Assembly (NCBI GenBank): GCA_017558205.1 | Contig: JAFYWD010000202.1 | Span: forward strand, 1 to 32,605 | DNA: 32,605 nucleotides | Reading direction: 5' to 3' | Origin: Lachnospiraceae bacterium | GTDB taxonomy: Bacteria; Bacillota; Clostridia; Lachnospirales; Lachnospiraceae | Shown: positions 15,011 through 23,855 of the stretch, piece by piece | Numbering within the stretch: the stretch's first letter is position 1 | Layout of the letters: each line of letters starts with the position of its first letter | The notes under the pieces: model-generated | What the model was told of the DNA's origin: nothing | The model's database searches: none | What the model saw: only the letters and a program-made list of their open reading frames with translations | Made by a program: the position numbers and the translations under genes

Positions 15011-15844
15011 ATGGAGTTAACAAGAATTACACCTGAGAATTATGTGGGTTTTCAGAAGATTCTGCCGATGCAGATAGAATATCAGAACAGTGAAGCCTGG
15101 GGATGTCTGATAGAGAAAAGAGCAGTAGGAACGGCAGTGATTAATATAACAGAGGATGTCTACCGTATTTTATGGCTGTGGGTTTCACCTGCTTACAGAA
15201 ACCGTGGAGTGGGCAGTGCTTTACTTGAGAAGCTTTGTGAAAGTGTGAGAAAAAAAGAGAGAAATATACTGACAATTACCTATCCGGCAGCAGCTGATTG
15301 GTCTGTTGTTATGGGATACCTTCTTTTGAAATTCCGGTTTACGGTGGAAATATCTGTCTATCCGGAATTTTGTTTTACAAGAAAGCAGCTGATGGAAGCT
15401 TCCGTTATTTCCTCAAAAGAGGGAACGGTGGATCAGAATGTAATACCGCTGACAGAGTTATCTCCACTACAAAAAAAGGAATTGATAGCAGAAATCAGAG
15501 AAAAAGGAAATTATCCTATTACAACTTATGATTTTGCAGAAATTGAAGAAGACAGAAGTATGGCGTTCATACAGGAGGGAGATATCAGGGGGGTGATCCT
15601 TGTAGGAACAAGGGGGGATAAGGATAGGCTTAGTCTGGATTTATTTTATCTAAAAAAGAATGCAGGAAATGCAGCCCTGACACTTTTACGTCAGACAGCG
15701 TTAAGAGCACTTTCTCATCCCGAAGGACTGAAGGAATTTCGATTTCTTTGTACCGATGATGTGGCTGTTAAAATCTGCACACGGCTGATGGGAGAACAGG
15801 AACCGACAGAAATAGAGTATTATCATGGCAGATATTGGGCTTAG
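15011..15844 (+). CDS. GNAT-family N-acetyltransferase
   Basis: 277 aa. The N-terminal half (about 1-120) is a GNAT domain with the acetyl-CoA-binding motif A, WVSPAYRNRGVGSALLEKL (R/Q-x-x-G-x-G/A form). The C-terminal half (about 155-270) looks like a second, degenerate acetyltransferase-like domain without an obvious motif A. It may acetylate a small molecule or protein; no substrate can be named. The start has TAGGAGAG about 10 nt upstream. The next gene begins 15 bp after its stop, so it is the first gene of the transcript that contains the giant protein, the AAA+ ATPase and the papain-like protein. It could be a modifying partner or just an operon neighbour. Confidence 0.85.
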   Translation: MELTRITPENYVGFQKILPMQIEYQNSEAWGCLIEKRAVGTAVINITEDVYRILWLWVSPAYRNRGVGSALLEKLCESVRKKERNILTITYPAAADWSVVMGYLLLKFRFTVEISVYPEFCFTRKQLMEASVISSKEGTVDQNVIPLTELSPLQKKELIAEIREKGNYPITTYDFAEIEEDRSMAFIQEGDIRGVILVGTRGDKDRLSLDLFYLKKNAGNAALTLLRQTALRALSHPEGLKEFRFLCTDDVAVKICTRLMGEQEPTEIEYYHGRYWA

Positions 15845-15859
15845 AAGAGGAGAGGTACT

Positions 15860-18800
15860 ATGGGGAAAAACGATGAAATATCTTTCGTTGCCAAAAAGAT
15901 CCATGGGCAAGAGGAAGAGCATCTGAAGAAAATAAAAGAAAGAGCACAGGAAAAGGTAGAAAAAAGAAGGGCAGAAGGAAGACTGTCCTACCGGGAAGAA
16001 TTAAAGCTAAGAGATTATCATCAGTGGGGGACGACCGAATTTTATGAACATGTACTGATGCCACAAAGCAGCGAGGAGATTCAAAAGGAGCTGAAGTCAG
16101 GTCCGCCCAAGGGATTAAGTATGAGAGAGAAAAAAGTCTGGAGATCCTATCGGAGGAATCGTTTAGAAATGGCTGTCTGCAGAGAGAGTTTTTTTGTGGC
16201 TTCCCGGGAGATTACAGATCGGGCAGAAGAAGAAATCCATAAGGTTAAGGAAAGTAAGATTACACCCTTTTACCAAACCTTTTGTCGGTTGGAAAAAGAG
16301 GTTTCTTTTGAAGGGAATCAGTTGTTAAAAAGAAAGGAAGCCTCAGAATCAGGTGAGAAGGTAGAGAATATCGGCAGGAATCAAGAGCTTTTTTCCATGA
16401 TTTTAGGATTAAATCAGTTGATAAAGGATCTTGCCGGACTTGATTCTGGGGAAGCAGCAGAAAATCAGGTAAAAAACCTGATGGAAAATTATCGTGAAAT
16501 AGAACAGCAGATATTTCCCATAAAATTTCTTTCTGAGAAGCGAATGAAAGATATGGAGATTATGGGGGACTGCCATATTGCAAGAATTTTTTTAACCTAT
16601 GGTGCAGCTTCTTTGCTCACCCATTGTACGGAACAACTGCCTGTGAATCAGGTTCATGCTATGGAGCTGGCTAAATTAAAGGGATTGTCTAATTCCTATG
16701 GAATGCTTGCCTCAAAAATTGAAATGACGGGGGAATATAAAGAAAAGCTGGAAAAATCCACGGCTATCTATGAGAAAATTCTGATAGAACAGGAACAACA
16801 GCAAAGAGAAACAGAGGAAAAGACAGTAATTATCATGGAACTGGTACAAAATCTTTTAAAAGACAGTATCTATTCCGAGCCCATAAAGGAAGCGCTGGAG
16901 AAAGAGATAAAAAACAGATATAAAGCGAAGCTTGGAAAAGGAGATTTTGAAAAGGAGGACTTTTTCCGGGAAGTAAAAGAAAGACTGACAGTATTTTCTG
17001 CCAATTGGAAGGAGCTGGGAAAGAAGTTGGAAGGCTGCTTAAAAGAGAAGCTGGGCTTTGATACCCCGGGTCTTCAGGCCGGGCTATTGGAAAATATAGC
17101 GGTTTTACACAGGTCAGCTTTGTTGGATGGGGTATCTGAAACGGATAAAAAAGAGTATATCAATCAGGCTCTGAAAACCGGCAAAGCCAAGCTGCAGGAA
17201 TTACAGGAAAGAAGAGATTATCTGACAAAGAATGGAGAATTACCCTGTCTTAGCCGTATTCCTTCCGGAATTTTATTGGGAATGGAGAAGATTGCAGAGA
17301 TAATTTTAAAGGAAAATACGAGAGAGGAGTTTAAGAGACAGGTTCATTTGCTGGAAGAACAGGTGGATTATACTCTGACACTGGTAGATGATTTCCTGAC
17401 AGATAAGTTTTCACCTCTTAGTCAGAAGATAGTATTTGAGCATCTGTTGCTGCATAATCCGGTGGATTTGGTATTCGGAAGCTTTACGAGACTGTGGAAT
17501 TTAATGGAGTACTACACTGAGAAGGTTATTCCCCAAGACCATCCCCGGGTAAAAGAGACGGAGGAACAGCTGCTTACCATTATGAGTAAGCTGGAAATTA
17601 AGAAGGAATGGAAAACATATGTTTACAGAAACCTGACCAAGGAAGACCGCATAGGGGAAGCAGAAGAAAAATTAATTAAATTAAAAGAGAGGCTTGTAAA
17701 CAATCAACAGGTGTTTGATAGGACTATGGCTACTTATGAATTTCCAAGAGGAAAATGGGCTTCCCTATTGGAATGGAAGAAAGAGAGCCTGGATAAGAGA
17801 ACGGAAGAATTTCAGGAAAAGATGAAGGAGGAGTTGGAAAAGGAAGATTTTGTAAGGAGAAGCCTCATAAGTCTGGAGGAATATTTAGAGGAGGAAAAGG
17901 AAGAGGCCAAGGAGATAGATGTTTCAGAAAATTATAGTAATAAGAGCTTATTAAAGTATAATTTATTATGTCATTGGCCGGGTTTTGGTGATGCCCTTTA
18001 CAATCTGGAAGATGAGGTGATGGACGCTCTGAACATGCTTCTGAAGAAAGGCAGTCTAAAAGCGAAGTTTTCCTTCCTTGAAAATATCAATAATTTGGAC
18101 GATTTGGAATCCCTGACCTTTACAGAGCTTCAGTTCATGGCAAAGGAGCTTTGTCTGAATATGTCGAAAGGAATTGCCGGATGGAGTTTATTAGTGGGAA
18201 CAGAGGCTGATGAAATCTGGAAGGCTATGATTCCTGAAATGATGCTGGGAACTCTGGAAGAAGGAAAGGCGGCTAATCGGGCAGAGGAATTAGGTGTACG
18301 GTTGAGAGAGGACAGGAGAATCAGGCAATATAGAGTTCTTCATGCATTACGTACAGATCCGACAAAGGATACCGGCATTCTCAGATATCATCATAAGGAT
18401 ACAACTACTGCCTCCAACAGTCTGGGAAAAGGGGCCAGAGTAGAACAACGAAGGAAGCGTTTTCAGCTGGCAGCTGATATCTGGAAAATTTTAAAAGAAA
18501 ACGACATGGTGGATGAGGCAATAGAAATTATCAGGAAAAAAGGCAGTAAAACAGGAAGTGGAGCTGCTATACATAAAGAAATCGGAAATCTTATGAGAAA
18601 GCTTTCTTTGACCAAAAAGATGACGGAGGAAATGAGAAAGCTATGTGATAACGTGGAAGCAGACATTATTAAAGCAGATGAGTATGTGAATGAGTTTCGT
18701 CTCTGTGAAATGGAAGGCTTCCTTTTGGATAAAAACTATGACAAGGATGCTTATTCCACCTTTACTGCTGCCGGGAAGAAGGAGGGATATAAGGAGCTTC

Positions 18801-21652
18801 TGCGTGAAAAAGGAGAACTGGTAACCTTGCGAATTTTACAGATTGACAGGGTAATAGAGGAGGCATACCGGGAAAGAGGCTACAAGCCCCGTCGGGATAA
18901 AATATTATTGCAGCTGGGTCCCTTTATAGCAGGAGTGAAGGAAGGAGAAGAAGAAGAAAACCTAAGAAGGTTTGGTGTAGCAAACTGGGAGGAAGTTCTG
19001 CAAATATTATCCGCTGAATTTAGACTACGCGTAGGCCTTGCAAGTACTACGGCAAAGATTATTGAAACACGTCATATCCAGTTTGGTAATAGCTTAAAAG
19101 AACGAAGAGCTTATTTGGAACAGTATAAACAGGGAATTCTTCAACCCATTATTCCGCTTTTGTTACAGGATGAGGAAATATGGAAAAGTACTTTAGTTGA
19201 TGAAAATAAAACCTATCTGCAAAAAATAGAGGAACGGTATCAAAAGCTGAAGGAACCTTTAAGATTATTAAGGGAAAGATTTTGCTACGGAGAAGAATTT
19301 GTGCGTCAGCTGGTAGAGGATTTAGGACAAGAGATTCTTTATACGGAAAAAAATTCTCTTCAGTGGAAGGAGACATTTCAGGAATATTTTGATGAATTTT
19401 GTGAGCATAAGGTGGCCGGCTATTCGATTGCCAAGGAGTTAAAAAAGCTGGAAGCAGAGAATCCGAAGATGGCAGGATATTTGACAGAGATGTTGCTGAC
19501 CCATCCTCAGGGACTGGAACTAATAACAGATAAGGAGAAGTTTAAAAATACCCTGGCACAGTGCAAAAAATATGTAGAACCGAATACCAAGGCTGTGGAT
19601 GCCTTTTTGAAAAATTTATCTCCGGTTCCTGCAGAAGGAGAAGAAACGGGCTTCCGCCTTTATGCAAGAGAAGCAGTCTTATCTTCTGAACCGGAAGACT
19701 TTCTAAAACAACTTTCCGGATTATGGCAAAAATTCCAAAAGCTGCAGGAAAAGACGAAACAGCAGGCTCTGGAAAGTGCAAAAGCCATGGAACAAAAGGC
19801 AAATATTTTCAGGGAATTTGAAGAAAGAAGACAGGCAGCAAAAAAAGTTGAAGAACAGGATATAGAAAAAATTTATCAGCTGAAAAATCTGATGCAAAGT
19901 GCCGGCTCACCACTGTTGGCAGCTTTGGGAGTAAAAAAGCTTCCGGGAGTCAAGGAGCTGGAAAAAGCTGCCCAAAGAATAGCTTCTTATGCTCCCATGT
20001 CTAAGACTGCGGAAAACTGGCTTTTGGAGGTTTGGCTTACACCTATGGAAGAAAAGAAGATACAGCAGCATCTGCAATGGTTTCAGGGAATGGAGGAAAA
20101 GGTAGGGAGTATAGAGTTTGCAAAGGGAGAAAAACTGAAGGAAGGCTCCCTGGGCAGTTTTCTTACTTTTTTATATATCAGACATCAAAAGGATATCTCG
20201 GGAGACAAGCTTCTTTCCAAGGAGGAAATTATCAGAGAGTTCCATGTAATGGGACAGCGCCTTTCAAAAATGAAGGATCTGAGTAACAGGACAATGGATC
20301 AAAATGCTTTACAAAGAAAGAGTGACAGTCTGGATCAGCTTCAGGAAAATAAGCTTTTAATGTCTAAGCGACGTATGATTACGGAAGCGGCATCAATGGG
20401 GCTGTTTTTACTGAAGGAAGAAGAATTTGATGATTTAGTAACAAGACAGAGCAGATATCTGGAAAATGCCCGTTTGGCAGATCAGATGTTTAGGAAATTG
20501 CTGGAAGAAGAACAAAAAATAAAAGGTGATCGTCAGCTGCTGCGAATCGGTCTGGCAGAGTATTTTCATAAGGAAATATTGGAGGGAGTATCCCTACAGG
20601 AAATCCGTATACAGGCAGAGCGTCTGTTAGCAGATAAAGATTGTTATCAGGCTTTAACAGCTACGGTAAGGATGAAACAAAGCTATGCAGAGGGAAAGGC
20701 TCTGATGGAAGGTATCAGCAGTACAGGTTTGGAGGAAGGGGAGCAAAAGCTTTCCCATACAGTAACCAGGGAAAGTCTGGAAAGCTTTTTGGCACAAAAA
20801 CATAATGAGAAATTCCGAAAGTCCTATAACCGACTGGATCGGGATCAAAGGAAGGTTTTTGCCCTGGTAGTATTACAATTAGAAAAAAATTCCCGGCTTC
20901 CTTCCATGAAATTTATCAGAAGTGATGAAATGGAGGAGACAAGGCAGGTATATACAGCTTCCTGTTTGGAAAGATATGAGACAGGTAAGGATTTTCATCC
21001 TGAAATTTTTTACGACCGGGTATTGGATATTTTATGCAGACCGGACGGAAGAATGAAAGAAGAGCTTTTTTATCATGCTATGGAGAGGACCATGGTTTAT
21101 GTGCAAAAAAGAAGGGATGCTATGCCCAAGGAGCTGAGTCGTCTGATGGATGCAAAAAGCAGTATTCAATCAGCATCAGCTTATGTGAAAGAAGCTGCGA
21201 AACCGGTTGAACAGGTAGCCAATATGTCAGAGTGGAAAAAGGTTCTTTTATCCTATGATATTAAGGCAGGAGATAGAGTGCAGGCAATTAAAGAACGGTT
21301 TGATAAGCTGGATAAATATCATCTGCCCCTTTTGATAGCAGTGCTTCAGGAACGTACGATTTTGGATAAGAGCAGCAGGGCAGTTACTGAAGGTGAACAG
21401 GAATATGTGAATCAAAAAGAGAGGGAGCTTACCGTAAAACAGCTGCAGCAGGGAAAAGGGCCTGCCATAGTATCGCAAACAATCAATCAGGCATTGCTTA
21501 CGCTAAGAAGCTATCAGCTTCGGGATGATATTGAATTGATTAATCAAAAGCTTTCTAAAAAAGATTTTGCACAGGGAGCCTTGGAGAGAAAAACAGCAAT
21601 TGACTGGCAGCTGTTAGACAGAGCTATGGATTTTATCAAGACAATAGAGTAA
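15860..21652 (+). CDS. Giant (1930 aa) alpha-helical protein of unknown function
   Basis: A single uninterrupted reading frame with AGAGGAGAGG ahead of the ATG. The family is not recognised. The protein is rich in Lys, Glu, Leu and Gln, has no signal peptide or membrane segment, and is predicted by eye to be almost wholly helical, with many coiled-coil-like stretches. The N-terminal 60 residues are very basic and charged (HLKKIKERAQEKVEKRRAEGR). No Walker, protease or glycosidase motif was found. It lies 15 bp after the GNAT gene and 71 bp before the AAA+ gene, with no terminator between, so all are probably co-transcribed. Size and context suggest a large cargo, scaffold or toxin-like protein handled by the ATPase; this is inference. 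Confidence 0.85.
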   Translation: MGKNDEISFVAKKIHGQEEEHLKKIKERAQEKVEKRRAEGRLSYREELKLRDYHQWGTTEFYEHVLMPQSSEEIQKELKSGPPKGLSMREKKVWRSYRRNRLEMAVCRESFFVASREITDRAEEEIHKVKESKITPFYQTFCRLEKEVSFEGNQLLKRKEASESGEKVENIGRNQELFSMILGLNQLIKDLAGLDSGEAAENQVKNLMENYREIEQQIFPIKFLSEKRMKDMEIMGDCHIARIFLTYGAASLLTHCTEQLPVNQVHAMELAKLKGLSNSYGMLASKIEMTGEYKEKLEKSTAIYEKILIEQEQQQRETEEKTVIIMELVQNLLKDSIYSEPIKEALEKEIKNRYKAKLGKGDFEKEDFFREVKERLTVFSANWKELGKKLEGCLKEKLGFDTPGLQAGLLENIAVLHRSALLDGVSETDKKEYINQALKTGKAKLQELQERRDYLTKNGELPCLSRIPSGILLGMEKIAEIILKENTREEFKRQVHLLEEQVDYTLTLVDDFLTDKFSPLSQKIVFEHLLLHNPVDLVFGSFTRLWNLMEYYTEKVIPQDHPRVKETEEQLLTIMSKLEIKKEWKTYVYRNLTKEDRIGEAEEKLIKLKERLVNNQQVFDRTMATYEFPRGKWASLLEWKKESLDKRTEEFQEKMKEELEKEDFVRRSLISLEEYLEEEKEEAKEIDVSENYSNKSLLKYNLLCHWPGFGDALYNLEDEVMDALNMLLKKGSLKAKFSFLENINNLDDLESLTFTELQFMAKELCLNMSKGIAGWSLLVGTEADEIWKAMIPEMMLGTLEEGKAANRAEELGVRLREDRRIRQYRVLHALRTDPTKDTGILRYHHKDTTTASNSLGKGARVEQRRKRFQLAADIWKILKENDMVDEAIEIIRKKGSKTGSGAAIHKEIGNLMRKLSLTKKMTEEMRKLCDNVEADIIKADEYVNEFRLCEMEGFLLDKNYDKDAYSTFTAAGKKEGYKELLREKGELVTLRILQIDRVIEEAYRERGYKPRRDKILLQLGPFIAGVKEGEEEENLRRFGVANWEEVLQILSAEFRLRVGLASTTAKIIETRHIQFGNSLKERRAYLEQYKQGILQPIIPLLLQDEEIWKSTLVDENKTYLQKIEERYQKLKEPLRLLRERFCYGEEFVRQLVEDLGQEILYTEKNSLQWKETFQEYFDEFCEHKVAGYSIAKELKKLEAENPKMAGYLTEMLLTHPQGLELITDKEKFKNTLAQCKKYVEPNTKAVDAFLKNLSPVPAEGEETGFRLYAREAVLSSEPEDFLKQLSGLWQKFQKLQEKTKQQALESAKAMEQKANIFREFEERRQAAKKVEEQDIEKIYQLKNLMQSAGSPLLAALGVKKLPGVKELEKAAQRIASYAPMSKTAENWLLEVWLTPMEEKKIQQHLQWFQGMEEKVGSIEFAKGEKLKEGSLGSFLTFLYIRHQKDISGDKLLSKEEIIREFHVMGQRLSKMKDLSNRTMDQNALQRKSDSLDQLQENKLLMSKRRMITEAASMGLFLLKEEEFDDLVTRQSRYLENARLADQMFRKLLEEEQKIKGDRQLLRIGLAEYFHKEILEGVSLQEIRIQAERLLADKDCYQALTATVRMKQSYAEGKALMEGISSTGLEEGEQKLSHTVTRESLESFLAQKHNEKFRKSYNRLDRDQRKVFALVVLQLEKNSRLPSMKFIRSDEMEETRQVYTASCLERYETGKDFHPEIFYDRVLDILCRPDGRMKEELFYHAMERTMVYVQKRRDAMPKELSRLMDAKSSIQSASAYVKEAAKPVEQVANMSEWKKVLLSYDIKAGDRVQAIKERFDKLDKYHLPLLIAVLQERTILDKSSRAVTEGEQEYVNQKERELTVKQLQQGKGPAIVSQTINQALLTLRSYQLRDDIELINQKLSKKDFAQGALERKTAIDWQLLDRAMDFIKTIE

Positions 21653-21723
21653 GATGAGAAGGTTATAACTATGATATCTTGTATAAAAATAAGTTTTATC
21701 TTTATTGAAAAGGAAGAGGATAT

Positions 21724-23844
21724 ATGATAGAGTTTAAAGATTTTTTCTATACGGGAGAGGAAAAAATCCCATTTCATAGCGGTATGGAGGAAACAAGAGC
21801 CTATATGAGATGGCTGGATATGCTATTGCTTTCTTATGAAGCAATAAGCAATCAGGAGGAAGCCTCTGAAGCGGAAGAAGAAAATTTGGAAAAAATGAAA
21901 GAACTGCTGAGCAAGGGACTGGCAGTATTGGAGCAGCGTCACAGGCTGACTGTGGGCAAACAGATGGAAGAAGTAAAGGGGATAGGAGTTACTAATCTTG
22001 CTGCCCATCTGGGTCTTCGGGACTACTCCTTTCTGGTTTTTCTTCTGGTGCTGGCACCTCAGCTGGAAGAAAGGTATTTATTGATTTACCAACAGCTTTA
22101 TGAGAAGGAAGAGACAATTACAGGAGTAACCTTTGCCCTGGTCAATCGCCTTTATGAGTTATTGAGAAAAGAGCAGGGGGAGGATGATGGGGAGATGTTC
22201 AGACAGCAGATAGAGAGTAACCCTGCGTTTATTATTTATCAACAGCAGATGAGTGACTCAGGCAGACTGGACAGAATAACTCTGCATCCGTCAATTGTTG
22301 CTTTATGTAACGGCGAAACCGGGCTGTCTGAAGCAGAACGCCGTGTATGTGAGGAAGGAGATGACAGGCTGCTGCATTCTCCGGCTATCGGCCTGGGGCA
22401 GCAGACAGAGCAGTTGACCAATCTTTTATTGAAAGAGAATAGAGGAGGGGATAAGATACTGGTACATGTTACAGGGAAGCCGGGAAGTGGTAAAAAATAT
22501 CTGATACAGCAGGCATGGCAGAGTGACAGAATACTTTTTATTAATTTGGAAAATTTATTCCGGCAAGGAGGAGAAGAGTCAGGAAGATTGCTAAAGAGTC
22601 TGTTGATACGATGTAAATGCCTTGATCTTCTGCCTGTATTTACTAATGTCTCCCTAAAAGAGAATACTGAAGAAATAAGGATGATGGTGGATCATGCTTT
22701 TGATTTTACGGATTTACTCTTGCTTACCTCAACAGATACTTATAATATGAATCGGCTAACGGGAGACTTCTCTTATCTGCATATAGCCATGCCGAAATAT
22801 AAGGCAAAAGAAAGAGAAGCACTTTGGAAATATTATCTAAGGGACAATAGGATTGCAGAGGATGTCAGAGTTGAGATTCTGGCCGGTCTTTATCGTTTTA
22901 CACCGGGGAGCATCATAAATTGTATCCGGCAGGCAGTCCTTCTTTCTGCTTCTGAAAACTGTGAGTATGTAGAGAGAAAACATTTTCAACAGGTGGTGCA
23001 TCATTTTAATTCTTCAAAGCTGGCAGAGCTGGCTACCCCAATTACTCCTTTTTTTACCTGGGAGGATTTGGAAATTTCAGAGGAGCAAAGAAATATTATG
23101 AAGCTGGCCTGTGCCAGGGCTACACTGACAGGGATAGTAGATGAAGAGTGGGGATTTGAAAAAAAGGTAAGATATGGCAAGGGAATGAGTATTTTGCTTT
23201 ATGGACCTCCGGGTACGGGAAAAACCATGGCGGCACAGGTAATCGCCGGGGAAATAGGAATGGAGATGTACCGGGTTGACCTTAGTCAGATGGTAGATAA
23301 ATATATAGGAGAAACGCAAAAAAATATAGGAAGAGTATTTGATTGTGCCAAGGAAGGAAATTTTATTTTGTTTTTTGATGAGGCAGATGCTCTTTTTACG
23401 AAGAGAACAGAGGTACAAAACTCCAACGATAAGCATGCTAATACGGAAGTAAATTATCTGCTGCAGAAAATGGAGGAGTATGACGGGATTTGTATTCTGT
23501 CAACTAATAGATACGATAATTTCGATACGGCATTTATACGAAGAATTACGTATACGGTATATCTGCAAAAGCCGGACATAGAAGCAAGAGAACGCTTATA
23601 TAAAAGTATATTGCCGGTTCAGGCGAAGGTGGAGGAATCACTGGATTTCGCATTTTTTGCCCGTCAATTTGAATTGAATGGAAGTCAGATTAAGGCAGTT
23701 CTTTATAATGCTGCCTTTATGGCGGCCAATGAAGGCAGAGGTATGAAAAATCAGGATATTGCAAGAGCTATCAAGTATGAATTCAGTAAGCTGGGAAAAA
23801 TGATAATGGTTACGGAATTTGAGAAATATGCTCCTTACGTATGA
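21724..23844 (+). CDS. Tandem AAA+ ATPase, eCIS-associated (Afp15-like) type
   Basis: 706 aa. An N-terminal helical region (about 1-220) precedes two ATPase modules. The first has a degenerate P-loop, GKPGSGKK (251-258), with Lys in place of the Mg-binding Ser/Thr and no clear Walker B, so it is probably inactive. The second is intact: Walker A GPPGTGKT (494-501), Walker B ILFFDEAD (548-555), sensor 1 LSTN (592-595), arginine-finger region FIRR (604-607) and a sensor-2-like LNGSQIK (651-657). This layout resembles the ATPase found in extracellular contractile injection system loci. A role in remodelling or loading the giant neighbour is possible. Ribosome site GGAAGAGG; overlaps the next gene by 4 nt in its longest reading. 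Confidence 0.88.
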   Translation: MIEFKDFFYTGEEKIPFHSGMEETRAYMRWLDMLLLSYEAISNQEEASEAEEENLEKMKELLSKGLAVLEQRHRLTVGKQMEEVKGIGVTNLAAHLGLRDYSFLVFLLVLAPQLEERYLLIYQQLYEKEETITGVTFALVNRLYELLRKEQGEDDGEMFRQQIESNPAFIIYQQQMSDSGRLDRITLHPSIVALCNGETGLSEAERRVCEEGDDRLLHSPAIGLGQQTEQLTNLLLKENRGGDKILVHVTGKPGSGKKYLIQQAWQSDRILFINLENLFRQGGEESGRLLKSLLIRCKCLDLLPVFTNVSLKENTEEIRMMVDHAFDFTDLLLLTSTDTYNMNRLTGDFSYLHIAMPKYKAKEREALWKYYLRDNRIAEDVRVEILAGLYRFTPGSIINCIRQAVLLSASENCEYVERKHFQQVVHHFNSSKLAELATPITPFFTWEDLEISEEQRNIMKLACARATLTGIVDEEWGFEKKVRYGKGMSILLYGPPGTGKTMAAQVIAGEIGMEMYRVDLSQMVDKYIGETQKNIGRVFDCAKEGNFILFFDEADALFTKRTEVQNSNDKHANTEVNYLLQKMEEYDGICILSTNRYDNFDTAFIRRITYTVYLQKPDIEARERLYKSILPVQAKVEESLDFAFFARQFELNGSQIKAVLYNAAFMAANEGRGMKNQDIARAIKYEFSKLGKMIMVTEFEKYAPYV

Positions 23845-23855
23845 GAGAGGGTAAT

